Position numbers and translations under genes: made by a program. Positions 44,949 to 56,724 of a stretch of DNA of 64,000 bases are shown piece after piece. Under the pieces are notes generated by a model that was not told the DNA's origin, did no database searches, and was given only the letters and a program-made list of their open reading frames with translations. The stretch covers positions 1 to 64,000 of the forward strand of contig JAIWNI010000006.1 in NCBI GenBank assembly GCA_025331435.1, read 5' to 3'. Numbering within the stretch: the first letter of the stretch is position 1; each line of letters starts with the position of its first letter. Origin of the DNA: Choanephora cucurbitarum. Its lineage: Eukaryota; Mucoromycota; Mucoromycetes; Mucorales; Choanephoraceae.

Positions 44949-46985
44949 ATGAAGTCAATCATCTTTGCCTCAGTTGCATTAGTTGCTGCCGCAAGCGCAC
45001 AAGGATTCCCTAACACCAATGCACAAATGCGTAAGTAGAACAGCAGATAAGAGATGACTGAGATTGGTATGATTTATTGTATTTTTTTTATTGTAGCCCG
45101 TTCATGTCAAAATGGCTTGTACTTCATCCCTCCTAGATTCGTGTCTCAAGACAGAGCTGCTCAAGTTTGTAGTGCTTTTGGAGGTCGTTTGGTTGATGTT
45201 TCAAACAGCAACTTCCTTCAGCTCACAACTTTGGCATCTACCTGTTTAGGTCCTCAATCTCGTGCTTGGATTAGGTACTTTTTTTTCTTGAATATTGAAT
45301 ACCAATTTTTTTTCTAAATTCAATCGATCCATAGAACTTGGGATGGAAACAACTACAACTCTAACTGCTTAGCTATTTACACTGGTGTCGGCTACCCAGG
45401 AGGTGCTATCAACTTGGATTGTGTTGGCCAAAACTTCAACCCTCCTATTTGTATGCGTACTGGCGGTATCCCTCCTATTGTATACCCTAACCCTATCCCT
45501 ACCATTGTTGCTCCTACCACTACTTCTACTACTGTCCCCACTACTAGAGTAGTCACATCTACCAAAGTTGTTACATCCACCAGCGTTGTCTCTTCCTCTT
45601 CTGCTACTACTACTACTACTACAACACCTGCCGCCCCCAATGCTGCTCAAGCCAGTCTTTTGGGCCTTGCAGCTGATCTCTCCGATGTTGCTGCTGGTGT
45701 TTCATCATCTGCCTCAGAAGCTTCTTTAATTGCATCCAATTTGTCCTTGTTTGCTATCGAATTGACTGATGCTCCCGCTTCTACAGTCACTGTTACAGTT
45801 ACTCCCACAGTCACTCCCGTTGCCCCTCCCCCTCAATCTAGCCTTGCAAGCTTAGCCTCTGAACTCTCAGAAGTTGCCTCTGGTATCTCTCTTTCTGCTA
45901 TTGAGGCTTCTTTGATTGCATCAGAAATTTCAGAAATTGCAGAAGACCTTCCTGCTACTGTTGTTGCTACTGTTGTTGCTCCCTTCATTCCTCCTGCTGC
46001 TGCACGTGTAGCTGCTATTGATCCTGCCAGCGTTGTTATTGCTCCTGCTGCTCCTGTGGCCCTCGCTGCTGCTGTGCCTGATTCTCAAGCTAGCCTTCTT
46101 GGCCTCGCTGCCGAACTTTCAGATGTTGTATCTGGTGTTTCTAACTCTGCTGCACATGCTTCTTCCATTGCATCCGACGTCTCTGTAATCGCTGCTGATT
46201 TGACTGTTACTCCAACCATCACTATCACCACCACTTCTTCCACCACTTCTTCCACCACTTCTTCCACCACTTCTTCCACCACTTCTTCCACCACTTCTTC
46301 CACCACTTCTTCCACCACTTCTTCCACCACTTCTTCCACCACTTCTTCCACCACTTCTTCCACCACTTCTTCCACCACTTCTTCCACCACTACCTCTAAT
46401 GCTGCCCAATCTAGTATTGCAAGCTTAGCCTCTGAACTCTCAGATGTTGCTTCTGGTATCTCTGCCTCTGCAGCTGAGGCTTCTTTGATCGCATCATCAC
46501 TCTCTGAGGCTGCTTCTGGTATCGCCGCTCCTGCTCCTACAACTGTTACTGTTGTACCAGAACCAACCACTGTCACTGCTGTACCAGAACCAACCACTGT
46601 CACTGCTGTACCAGAACCAACCACTGATACCATTGTTGATCCTATTCTCACTCTCCCAACAGCTATCACTCTCCCAACAGCTATCACTCTCCCATCAATT
46701 CCCATTCTCCCATCAATTCCTCTTCTCCCAACAGAGATCACTCTCCCATCAATTCCTCTTCTCCCAACAGAGATCACTCTCCCATCAATTCCTATTCTCC
46801 CATCAATTCCCATTCTCCCATCGATTCCTATTCTCCCATCGATTCCTATTCTCCCATCAATTCCTATTTTCGGTATCCCAGCAGTTACCCCTTTACCTGT
46901 CAACCCCACATCCGACCTTATCATCACTGAAACATTGCCTAACAGCAGCGATGTTACTCTTACTGTAGTTGAGACCATTATCTAA
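44949..46985 (+). CDS. Secreted C-type-lectin-like protein with Ser/Thr-rich repeats
   Basis: Three exons (44949-45030, 45097-45274, 45335-46985). An N-terminal signal peptide (MKSIIFASVALVAAASA) is followed by a Cys-containing domain of about 100 residues (SCQNGLYFIP, RAAQVCSAFGGRLVDVS, AWIRTWDGNNYNSNCLAI) that resembles a C-type-lectin-like fold. The remainder is low complexity: four copies of a 34-residue helical module (ASLLGLAADLSDVAAGVSSS type) at about 45640-45770, 45830-45960, 46080-46200 and 46405-46520; about 13 SSTT tetrapeptides (46229-46390); three PEPTTVTA units; and a stretch of LPSIPI-type repeats (46650-46866). It probably forms a cell-wall or extracellular stalk. No clear GPI signal is seen at the end. 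Ligand unknown. Confidence 0.8.
46229..46390 (+). repeat. 12-bp minisatellite (SSTT)n
   Basis: About 13 near-perfect copies of ACTTCTTCCACC, preserving frame inside the secreted repeat protein. Confidence 0.92.
46650..46866 (+). repeat. Imperfect 15- and 18-bp repeats encoding LPSIPI/LPTEIT units
   Basis: Variants of CTCCCATCAATTCCTATT are repeated in frame with a higher-order block around LPTEITLPSIPL. Length polymorphism between strains is likely. Confidence 0.85.
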
Positions 46986-47874
46986 GATGGAGCTACAGCT
47001 CAAATCGTTTAACTTATTTATTTGTTCATCTAAGGAATAACTCTAGAAAAAAAATAAACAAATTACCTGGATGCTACATGAAATCTATCGTTCTTCTTTT
47101 TTTTTTGCATTCTTCAACTAAAAAGACTTATCAATTATGAAGTACACCGGTTCTATAAAAAAAATGCATGAGAGGTATACATACAGAAAAGAAAGAGAAA
47201 AACGGTTAAACAGCCTTCATTGAGCACACAACAACTGAAGCTACCTCTTTATCGTTGATCTTTTATGAGGGAGGGGTTTAGAATTATTTTGAAAAGTGAA
47301 ATTAGGCATGCAACTCTATATAGAATATGCTTTTATGTGTACATCATTGTACTCAATCTTCTCGATTGTTGTAGTAATTCTCTAGACAGAAATGTATAGA
47401 CATAGAAGTACTCAGCCAAAATCAAAGCCAAACCAGAACATCCAATAAACAACAAACAGAGGCTTAATAAAGCCTAGTATGCAAATAATTAGTGTATCAA
47501 GTAAGTGTTGTTTATTGTTTGTTTTGTGCAATGATCAACATACTTCAATAAGCTTATTACAGGTCAAAATGACAAGTAATTCTTGAATTCGTATGTACAA
47601 GATAGGTTGTTTTATTGTGTTTTGTGTGTGATTTATAAGAGCAGGAGCTGAGAAAGATGAAAGGGGCTAAGAATGAACAAAAAATAAAGTCATGTTGATC
47701 TTCAATTTATCGGAAGAAAATGGACTGATTAAATAAAATCTGTGATCGATGCATGTGTATGTATGTATATGTATATATATAGACATATATATAGAGAGAT
47801 GTGTTGATTGTATAATAAAGCAAGAAAAAATGTAAGTGTGTATATTTGTATGGGAATAATTGGGTTGATATATC
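46986..47874. other. Intergenic between convergent genes
   Basis: 3' flanks of the secreted protein (AATAAA at about 47056) and of the C2H2/DUF3020 gene. A TATG/TA-rich simple stretch lies at about 47752-47810. No gene. Confidence 0.6.
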
Positions 47875-49068
47875 TTATTGTGCCACTGTTGCGCTATCTA
47901 CATAGTTTAGGACCACACCAACAAACTCGTCTAATATTTTGTTGGGTTCTACGTATTTAATTCCGCCTTTTGTAGAAATGCATCTCTTTTGTTGTTGTTG
48001 TTGTTGTTGCTGTTGCTGTTGTTGATGGTTGAACAATTGGTTAGGTGTTGATGCATAAGATAGAAAAGTATGCATGGAAGGTAGTACACGAAACTCATCG
48101 TGCTTGTTGTCTTTGTCGTCATTTTCTTTGTGTTCTCCTGATCCTTTTTCTTCATATAGTAACAGGCTTCCAGGTACAGGTGTCATAGATCGACGCTGAG
48201 ATTGTTGCTGTTGTTGTACACATATACTACTGCTGTTAGAGCTAACACTGCTACTGCTTGTGCGACGCTCTAAAGTAGGTGATAAATGTGGCAAAACAGG
48301 ACTTGAAGAATCGCTGGATGAAGAGGAAAAATCTGGCGGTGAGGATGACCAAGCTGCAGCTCGTGTAAGTTGCTCAATTGACGGCAACTCTATCTTTTGT
48401 TGTGGCACACTATAAAAAGGAAGTTCAACAAGCCCTTTAGGTGATGTAAGAGATTGCTTTTGACTGCTCCATCTGGTAGTGTTTGATTCCCTCTTTTCAA
48501 TCAGCATACGTCTGCCTAGTCTTCTAGCGATTTCTTCTCTGACAAAGCCTTGCTTTTCAATAGAATCAGTATCTCCAAACTTTTGACGAGCCAACCGATA
48601 AACACGACATCGTAAATCATTCTGTCTATTTTTCTCTCGATTCTCAGCCCTCCATTTGCGCATTCTATCATTGTTACTGAAACAGATCAGAATAATTTGT
48701 CAATGATTCTTAAGGATAAAGCTATCTTTTTTTATTGGTTATACCTTTCTGTTGTTTCCTCTTTAGAAACCACTTTTTTTGAGTGTCCCTTCCATCTTTT
48801 CTGATCGCGGCTTCTGACATATGGTATGTTGTGAATATTTGGATTTTCCATGTGGCGCTTACTAAAAGACAAGTTTGAGTAAGAAAAAGGCAGGGAGAAG
48901 AAAACAAGCCAACTTACAGATTAGAGCGAGTGGCAAAAACTGATTCAAAAAAAGAGAAATAATTAATTTAGTTAAGATAGGAGAGGGTTTATATGCTTTC
49001 TTACTCTTAGGACATTGGGGACAGGCAAAGATCCTTGACGAGTTAGAGTCTTCTTCTACTGCGAGCAT
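47875..49068 (-). CDS. C2H2 zinc finger plus DUF3020 protein, probable transcription regulator
   Basis: Five exons on the minus strand. MLAVEEDSNSSRIFACPQCPK is split by an intron from IFATRSNL and again from KRHMENPNIH; together they make one C2H2 finger (C-x2-C-x12-H-x5-H). VRSRDQKRWKGHSKK follows. The main exon starts RMRKWRAENREKNRQ and continues NDLRCRVYRLARQKFG and FVREEIARRLGRR, matching the DUF3020 domain found in fungal proteins, often next to zinc fingers. The C-terminal part is Ser/Gln-rich with a Gln run (about 47993-48030). It ends VLNYVDSATVAQ. DNA binding and nuclear location are inferred from the domains; the target is unknown. Confidence 0.85.
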
Positions 49069-50332
49069 ATTTGGTGTAACAATTGAATAAGAGAATGTCT
49101 TTAGAAAAAAGAAAAGTAAAAAGAACAAAAAAAAAGCAAGAAAATTGGCCCTTTTCTTAAAAAAAAAAAGAGTTAAAAATAATTACAAAGAAAGAGAGAG
49201 AGAGAGAGAGAGAAAGTAAGAGAGAGCGACATGTTTATATATAAATATATGTATCTATGTTTATCAAGACAAATAAATAAATAAATAAAACACCACTTTT
49301 TCATATGTCTAAAAAACTACAGACAAGAGAGACAATTGCTTATTCATTCTACACTTTAAGTTTTTGCATAAAAAGAGAGTCTAAAAAAGTTAAGCAAATG
49401 GAAAGAATAAAAATAAAATAAAGAAAATAGAAAGAAAGGGTGCTATTTTTGGCGGGAAAGAGGAAAGAGGAAAGGGAAGGGGGGGAGGGGGAATAAAGAG
49501 AGGGTTTCTGTCATCAGTCAAGCCGTTTGGTTTGTAATGTCATTTTTCCATTACTGTATTTTTTCAATTTGTATAAAAAAAGATCTTTCTTATTTTGCAC
49601 CATTCCTGCTAATAGCAAAAAAAAACACGGAACATCCCGCATTCCCGAGAAAAAAAATCACTTCTCTCTATTTCGAACAAATTAACAAGCACGCGTCAAT
49701 TGTGCAGCAGTAGAATACTTTGAGGGATAAATTAAAAAATAAATATACACACGCAGTATCTTGGTCCGTTTTTTGTTCCGATAGTAGCTCCTGTGATCAT
49801 AAATAAAACAAAAAAGAAATACTTTCTCCTGATGTATAAATATTTGATTTTCTTACTGCTTAACAAGAGACACAAGAAACTTAAGGAATTGTATCTCTTT
49901 TGACTTCTTGTAAGACACAGACATAATCAAGGGGAAAAGGGAGGGGGTAGAGAAAGATTCCCCGCCTAAAGCCTAGATAAACACACGCTTTAATTCATAC
50001 TGTGCTAGTCGCAAATATGTCTTTGTTCTCGTAATGTATGTATTCCTTCTGAGCAGTAATCATCTATAGTGTTTCATGTTAATGACTAAAAAAGAGAACT
50101 TGTTCATGTCATGTGTGCTTTTTTATTTTATTTTGATATACATACATATATACGTACCCGTACACACACACACTAGCCTATTCTCTTTGACTGCCATGTA
50201 ACGAGCTATGTGTCGTTTATAGTTACATTAAAGTTTTCATTTATTATTACATTGTTTCCATTCCAGTGTATTCAAAGAAACATAGGCAAAGTCGGAGTGT
50301 CATGAGCAAAATTTTACGCATTTTCTCTTTTT
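49069..50332. other. Intergenic, upstream of the C2H2/DUF3020 gene
   Basis: No gene. Contains a GA microsatellite (49192-49215), ATAA repeats (about 49270-49288) and a purine run with G tracts (about 49440-49500). These lie in the likely promoter or long 5' leader of the gene at 47875-49068. Confidence 0.6.
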
Positions 50333-51143
50333 TTATCCATACATCCAACTACGCTGTTCTTCCTCCTCTTCCTCTTGCACCACTTGTTCTGTCTCAACTT
50401 GAAATCTACACATTGGACAAGTATGATGTAACTCTAGCCAAGGCACGATACAATCTCGATCAAAGTAATGACCACTTTGATAACAATGTCAATGCAAGGT
50501 ATTTAAACTCAAACAATAATAACTTACCAAGGCATTTTTGTTACTGTATTTCCACTTGACTGTAACTGATCTTTACAGATAATACATGTATCTCCACTAT
50601 TTAAAAAAAAAGAATGATAGGTTTGATCCAATGCAATTCATTTGTTTGTTTGAGTTTTTACTCACCTGTTTAGAGTCTTTGGATCAACAATGGGCAAAGT
50701 GTTTATAAAGCGCTTTGAGGCAGGAGGTGGACCCTTTGCATTACCTTGAGACTCTTCTAACAGCTGTGACACTAAATCATCTAAAAATTGCTCCTGATCT
50801 ATATCACCTCCTGCGTGCATTTGTTGTCTAAATTGACTGAAAAAACTGTATTTTCACTAATTAGTTCGTTTTGGATTTCCACATTTTCCTAACAAAAATT
50901 ACCTGGCAGTTTGAAGTAGCTGTTGAACATGATCCTGAGGATCTCTTCTTGAAATAAAACTGTTTAACTGTCCTGACTCAGGGTTCATAAAAGCATCAAG
51001 ATCAACATCGTATGTCTTCTTTTTCTTATTCTGGTCGCTCGAGATCCCCAACTCATCTAGAGTTCTTCAAGTTAGCTCAAATTACATTATTTGAAGAAAC
51101 AAAACTAGAGGAGAATAAGGAGATTACCAAAGTAACTAGACAT
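50333..51143 (-). CDS. RING-H2 finger E3 ubiquitin ligase
   Basis: Five exons; the short first exon encodes MSSYF and joins DELGISSDQ through an intron with acceptor CTCTAG. An acidic middle ([26 protein letters not shown]) precedes [15 protein letters not shown]. The RING-H2 domain is [10 protein letters not shown]...[27 protein letters not shown], interrupted by two introns, with all eight ligands in C3H2C3 order. It ends in a run of Glu and RSWMYG. The size and layout (about 185 residues, N-terminal linker then C-terminal RING) resemble the RNF115/RNF126 type. The substrate is unknown. Confidence 0.87.
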
Positions 51144-52211
51144 GACTAAATTTGCACAATAAAGGCTTAAAAAGCAAGAAATTCAAGATACACTTAACTC
51201 TTATGCTGATAGAACACGTAAGCTATAATGTGACTTTTGTTCAAACTAACAGTAACTTCATAAAAGAAATCAAGCAACTTCCTGCATTGCGTTTTAGTTT
51301 CAAAAGCATCCTTGTTTCATTATTATGATGTATGCACTCGCGAAATCAAAAATCATTCAATGAGAAGTTTATCCAAATAGCCTTTAAGTATTTTGCTACA
51401 ATCGTTTCAAATTAATGTATTGATTGTCATCAAAGGTCAGAGCCTTATATCATACACAAACACTAGATACAACACTTGGTATTAGCCTGAACAATCAGCA
51501 AGCTCCAAATTCGTAATGCTTCCACTTTAGAGAATTATTCTTAGATTATGTTATTGCAAGAATAATAAGTGTGGTAGTGTTTAGTACAACTTGATAAAAT
51601 GGCAGCTTGGGAGCTTTTCCGCAAGTTATAATAACCTTATCTTTAAAAATCCTTGAAGCATATGTTACCAACAGTGTGGGGATAAAACCAATCGTACTAT
51701 ATCTCTGTATCCAAATTTCTACATTCAAACAATGTAAGATGTATCGTCATTTCCCCTTTTCCAACTCTTCTTTCCTGAAAGATAAAAAGAAAAATCGACG
51801 CTTACTAACACTGTAAAAAAAGAAAAGGTCTTTTGAAGGCTAAAAAAACCTTTTCTTTTTTTACAGTGTAATACATAACAAATGAAGCATGTAACAGATG
51901 TTTTGGATCACTCTACATTCAAAAGCTTACTGTCTTATTAGGGGTAAAAGTGTAATTTAAGCCCTCATCCATCCTAAAAAAAACAGTGATACACAGTGTG
52001 CAACACTAAATAACACAATCAACCATTGTATTTATATTTTCAAATTTGGCATTTTCACTAATAAAGAAGACCCTGTCTATTATTTAAAAGAAATGCTTAC
52101 TTTCATTAACGTATGATATACTCATTTGTGCAAATGATAAAGATCTCAATAACAATCATGCTTCTAGAATAGATGATTAGTTTTTATTGTTAGTTTACAA
52201 GAAATTAAGGG
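51144..52211. other. Intergenic with a 60-bp inverted-repeat element
   Basis: No gene; contains the hairpin element at 51809-51868. Otherwise AT-rich with the chitin synthase 3' flank at the right. Confidence 0.55.
51809..51868. mobile_element. 60-bp foldback element, MITE-like
   Basis: A perfect inverted repeat of about 20 bp per arm (CACTGTAAAAAAAGAAAAGG and its complement) around a 20-base loop, bounded by TAA on both sides (51806-51808 and 51869-51871). CACTG ends and a 3-bp duplication fit a minimal CACTA- or Harbinger-type MITE. It could be a chance hairpin, but the flanking repeat argues against that. Confidence 0.5.
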
Positions 52212-55200
52212 TTATGTAGTTGTGAAATTATGTACAGCTCGATGTCGACCCTCACTATAATTATTTTGTGAGCTCGGGTTGTGTTGGTATTGATTGCCTA
52301 GGCGGTGACGAGGTATAAATGTAGGCTGATTATAGTCCTCATTAAGATGAATAGAGAACGTATTGGAAGAAATCGAAAGTGTAGATGCGCGGTCATCCTG
52401 AAACGAGACATCATCCAAATGCTCCACTAGTTCTGGCTTTAAAGCATCATCTATAGCAATTTGATCGCTTTCCAAAGTTCTTGCAAAGGCATCATTATTC
52501 GAAATAAGGATGGTGTCTTCCATGGCAGTAGCATAATTTTTGTGGACTGTGTTTGCTGCATCAGGATTAGAATAGGCTGGATGATGAGAATAATGATTGG
52601 AGCGATAGTTATCTAATTGAGACTTAGTAACTGAATGTATATCGTCGAATGGGTTAGATCGCTCTGCATACGGACTAGCACTTGATAGGGGTGAATGAAG
52701 CTCATCCGCAAATTTGATGTTAGGATAGATACTGTTCGGGCTGTAAATTTCTGTACTTGAAGGTCGATAATTCGCTATCGTACGGGTTGAATGGACACCC
52801 TCCCTGACTTGAACCAACGGAGGCGATATAACTGTGGCATCACCGGTTGTCTGGGTAGGTGAGCTTCCTTCGCGAGCAAAGTCTGTAAATCCTGCAAAAC
52901 TGGAATCAAGAGCAGCTTCTGCTGCTTGATAAAGTCGATTTGCCTCAAAGATCTCATACTCGTTCATACGCATCCGAGGCACAGTTTCTTCTCCATCACC
53001 TCCTTGAGAAAGGTTAAGAGTATATGCACTTTGCCTATTGGTTTTTTCTTTGTGCGGCTGATTGTCTAAAGTTTCTTTATGCGATGATGCAGCAACAAGT
53101 TGTCTTTCAGGCATGTTACGATCAATCAAGCCGTGAAGATGCGAAGTTCGACCAGCGGAAGTAGGCCATACATCATACCAATACTCTGCATAGTTACTTT
53201 GCCAAGCAGCTAGCAATGGGAAATAGACAACAAACAAAGGCATGGAAATGATACAGTACAACAAGAACCATAGAACGTATCTAAACTGACGTCGAAGCAA
53301 GAAGAATATCATATGAAGTGCAGCTAAGCCCATGAATGAGCAGGCAATAACAAAATAGGATAGGCCTAGTTTCTCGAGTGATCGACCAAAGATATTATAT
53401 AGATACAATGTGACAGGCATAGCAAAGATAGCTTCAATTATTTCAATAGTTGAAAGTAGCCAATAAGTAAATCCCAGTTGCCAGGCAATGCGTTGAATTT
53501 CAAGTTGGGTGTGAAATGCGGATCGAATACGACGAGTCTCTTGTCCCTGTAGAGAAAAGAAATGGGTAGGTAAAATGGTATAGCCAATGGCTTCAGGCTC
53601 AAACCCTAGCCGGTAGTTAGGATGTGACTTTAGTAACACAAGTGAAGTAACCCTATCTTCTCCCAACAACAATGCGTTTTGCATGTGCATAGTATCAGTC
53701 TCGATCGCTGCTAGGCCACGTAAAACTGTAGGATGAGCACAGCGCAATTCTATGTCTTTTCGAGGAGCCAACGATAAGCGAGATTCAGGTTTTGCTGAGG
53801 CTCTTTGAGGAGTAGAATAGATGTTAGAGGCTGGTCTGCCATGAGTGCGATGTCTTTGTTGTTGCTGCCGATGTATCGTTGTTGTATTTGTAGCAATCGT
53901 CGTCATTGTAGTGGCTGTATCATTTGTCATAGAGCTTGTTCGACTATCGTAATCATTGAATGGATTCTTGACAATGATTTCATCGCTCAATTTAGACCAC
54001 TGACTGGTGTAAGCTTGAGATGCTGTAGGAAGATTGCGCTGTTGTAATAGCTTGTGCTTTTTATCTAGCTTGTTTTCAATTGATTGACTTGGATTCTCTG
54101 TCCATATTTTGTACATAACAAGACCGCCTGTCAAAGTTACGACACTGCGCATACAAGCTTCGTACGCCAATCGTGAATAGTAAGTCATGTAGACAGGAAA
54201 TATCTGCAGCATGGTAATGATGTTTTGCTCCGGATTAGCTGGTCGGACATGACCACTCACAGCCAACAAGCGACGATCTTCTTCAAGCCGTAACACTAGT
54301 CTTTGAACTGTATCGCTTTGAACTTGAACATCTGCATCTGTAACCATCATGTATTTCAGTTTTCTGGGATCAATCCCAAGAACATTATAACATTGATTAA
54401 AGATTTCATATTCAAGAGGCGACATACGATTCTTAGTGAGATTCATGCATCGCTCAAGAAAACTTAGAACCAAAACAATGGAGTCACGTTTTCCTCTGTT
54501 TCCTGGAGGAGCTATTGACATATGACTTTGATAATAGTCAGTTTCTTCTTGAGGTTGGCCAATCTTAACAATCACCAAGTAAGGAACACGATTACGACCT
54601 GTTTCGTAAAAGCCCGAATAAACCCGAGCATGATTGATCTTCCGTTTATTTTGTCCAAGAGAAGTATACGGATGGCATAAGGGATCTTCTTTGCAGCTAT
54701 ATCCCAAATATTCTAGTAACAAGTTGTGAGTATATGAATCTGACTGGCTGCTCATTGCTATGCCATCGCAAACAAAAAGTAACAGCTTTTTGTTGTCTTC
54801 GTAAGTTGACCGAGATAAACTATCAATTGTCATCTTCAGAGTTTCAAATGGTTCAGCAAAACAGGGTACCACCAACACTGTATGTGGCCATTGGTGACAA
54901 AGTGTAACTGAGGAAGCCTCTGGAGTTGGAGAATATAAGAATCGTTGTATAAACGATATCCTTGATAGGTAAGTTAGGCTTGCTTTAAACACAAAGTATA
55001 TCAGCCCTGCTCCCATAGTGGCCCAGAGAGCTGGATTAACTCTAGCACAACCGGAAGAGATATGAGAGGGTACAACGCCTTTCTTGAACAAATAGACAAG
55101 ACACTGGCGATATAATGCTGAATCTTTAGTCACATTTCCTTCAAAATAATCTGTAATGTCCTTTCCAAGATTGGTGTAGAGAAAAATAGTAAGATCCAAA

Positions 55201-56247
55201 GGAAGAAACATGCGTTCAAGTGCGAGTGATCGAGAGCTGACAGTTGAAGACATAGGAACAATCGTGGTTGCACCTCTCAGATAAGCTGTAACATCAAGAA
55301 CATTGCCATCCAAAATAACATAGGCTTGCTTGGTATAGTTTGATGATGATGGTAATGTATTGTATGAGGATTGTATGATATTAGGGTCATACTCGATATC
55401 TGTTCAAACATTGTCCAATGTGTTAGTAGGCCAATTAAGAAAGTAGCCATATACAATCTGCATATGCGCATTAATCTCGTTTTATTTTCATTTACCTCCT
55501 TTGATAGGTAAGCCATTGAACAAAGACTTATAATCTGAGCTATAAAAGCATGGTGCACCAGTGATATTTGGACGGTTTGGTATGGGGCACTCTAAGAGCG
55601 TCCTGTTTACTTTGTCATATAGGTACCCATCATCTACCGAGAGCAGATGGTTTAACCAAGCATCAGCAGCAGGAGCTCGGTTCTGATAGTATATACAATT
55701 ATTGATGATATTATCAGCATACATTGTGTCGCTATCTGCACGGCTCAGCATCATGAATTTGGGGAAATTGGCTGATAAGTCGTAGTGGGGGTATTGGTTG
55801 ACAAAATCGACCATCTGGCTGCTAGAAACATGTCGCCAATCAACTACTTTTCCGTTAATAACTGCCATTTTCGAATTGTTTGCGAACACAGTATCATAGG
55901 CGAATATTCTTTCAGGATCGCAAAAGAAATTTGAAACAAATTCAAACCAAAAACAAATCAGGCCAGCTAGCAAAAGAAATAGAGTCAAAAGTGATATCTT
56001 TTCACGCCAAGCTGTGCGTGAAGCTATACATATATATTTTGATAGTAAAATAAAAGTAAGCGAAACGTATTGAACAATGCTATGCATGATTTATCTAAGT
56101 CGACAGATATTTACCAAATGATGGCATGCCTCCTACATGACGAAGAACAAAATCAGGTATAATAATTGTTAGGAGCCGAGAAAAGTAGCGCCAAAGAAGT
56201 CGTCTAAAGGTCAGGCGACGAGAATATGAGTAGCTGTTAATACTCAT
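52212..56247 (-). CDS. Chitin synthase-like glycosyltransferase with divergent catalytic motifs
   Basis: Four exons, starting MSINSYSYSRR at 56247; exon 1 ends MPSF and joins ASRTAWREKIS through an intron of about 90 bases. N-terminal membrane segments and a cytochrome-b5-like region (VINGKVVDWRHVSS) follow, then ILDGNVLDVTAYLRGA (from 55313). The GT2 core has LVVPCFAEPFETLKMTIDSL, LLLFVCDGIA and MMVTDADVQV (about 54335). At later catalytic positions it differs from canonical chitin synthases: QIFPVYMTYYSRL where Q-(V/I)-FEYY is usual (about 54195), LLGEDRVTSLVL for the EDR block (about 53655), and TRRIRSAFH where QRRRW is usual (about 53535). Five or six C-terminal membrane helices precede a long Ser/Asn-rich tail. 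It resembles class IV-VII enzymes; activity on chitin is not assured. Confidence 0.85.
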
Positions 56248-56724
56248 AGACTAAGCAAGGCCTGTTTAACATAGAATATGAACTAAAGTAAGTTGAAAGA
56301 AGAAGAAGAAAAAGGAAAAATAAAAGAAAACTAAAATAAGAAACGATGAGAAAGAAGGAGGGAGACGAAAGGAGTTTTATACTGTGTAACGTTAACTAAA
56401 CACAGCACTTTAAACGCTCTTTGCACTATCGGCGAGCCAACTATTTAGCTATACTTCGGGCTTCTTATTTTCTGAGCAATGTGTCACTAAATACTCACTA
56501 CAAACAAACGAAATGAAGGTCAACATGCTTCTTAGAAATTCAAAACAGTGGTTCTCAGGAACCTGGAAGACAAAGCTTCAGGAAAAAAACTTGTTTTGGA
56601 CATAAATTAGCTTTGTTTTTATGCTACTGCTCTTGTGATATCTATCTTTTCTATACACATAAAGACTTGATCAAACATATGTACAGTCAAACCTATTGAT
56701 ATTAGCGTTTTCGAAAAAATAGAT
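56248..56724. other. Intergenic between chitin synthase start and MULE element
   Basis: Purine-rich stretch (56290-56370) directly upstream of the chitin synthase start, probably its 5' leader. No gene. Confidence 0.55.

Noticed and set aside
46229..46390. Regular short repeats that could suggest a CRISPR-like array
   Set aside because: The 12-bp units have no spacers, are in frame within a protein, and the organism is eukaryotic.
46085..46978. Long open frame (297 codons) on the minus strand, Gly/Val/Glu-rich
   Set aside because: It is the antisense of the in-frame minisatellites of the secreted repeat protein; repeat codons keep the opposite strand open without coding.
51809..51868. Hairpin plus T-run resembling a bacterial terminator
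   Set aside because: Context is a fungal intergenic region; the flanking TAA repeats fit a small inverted-repeat element better.
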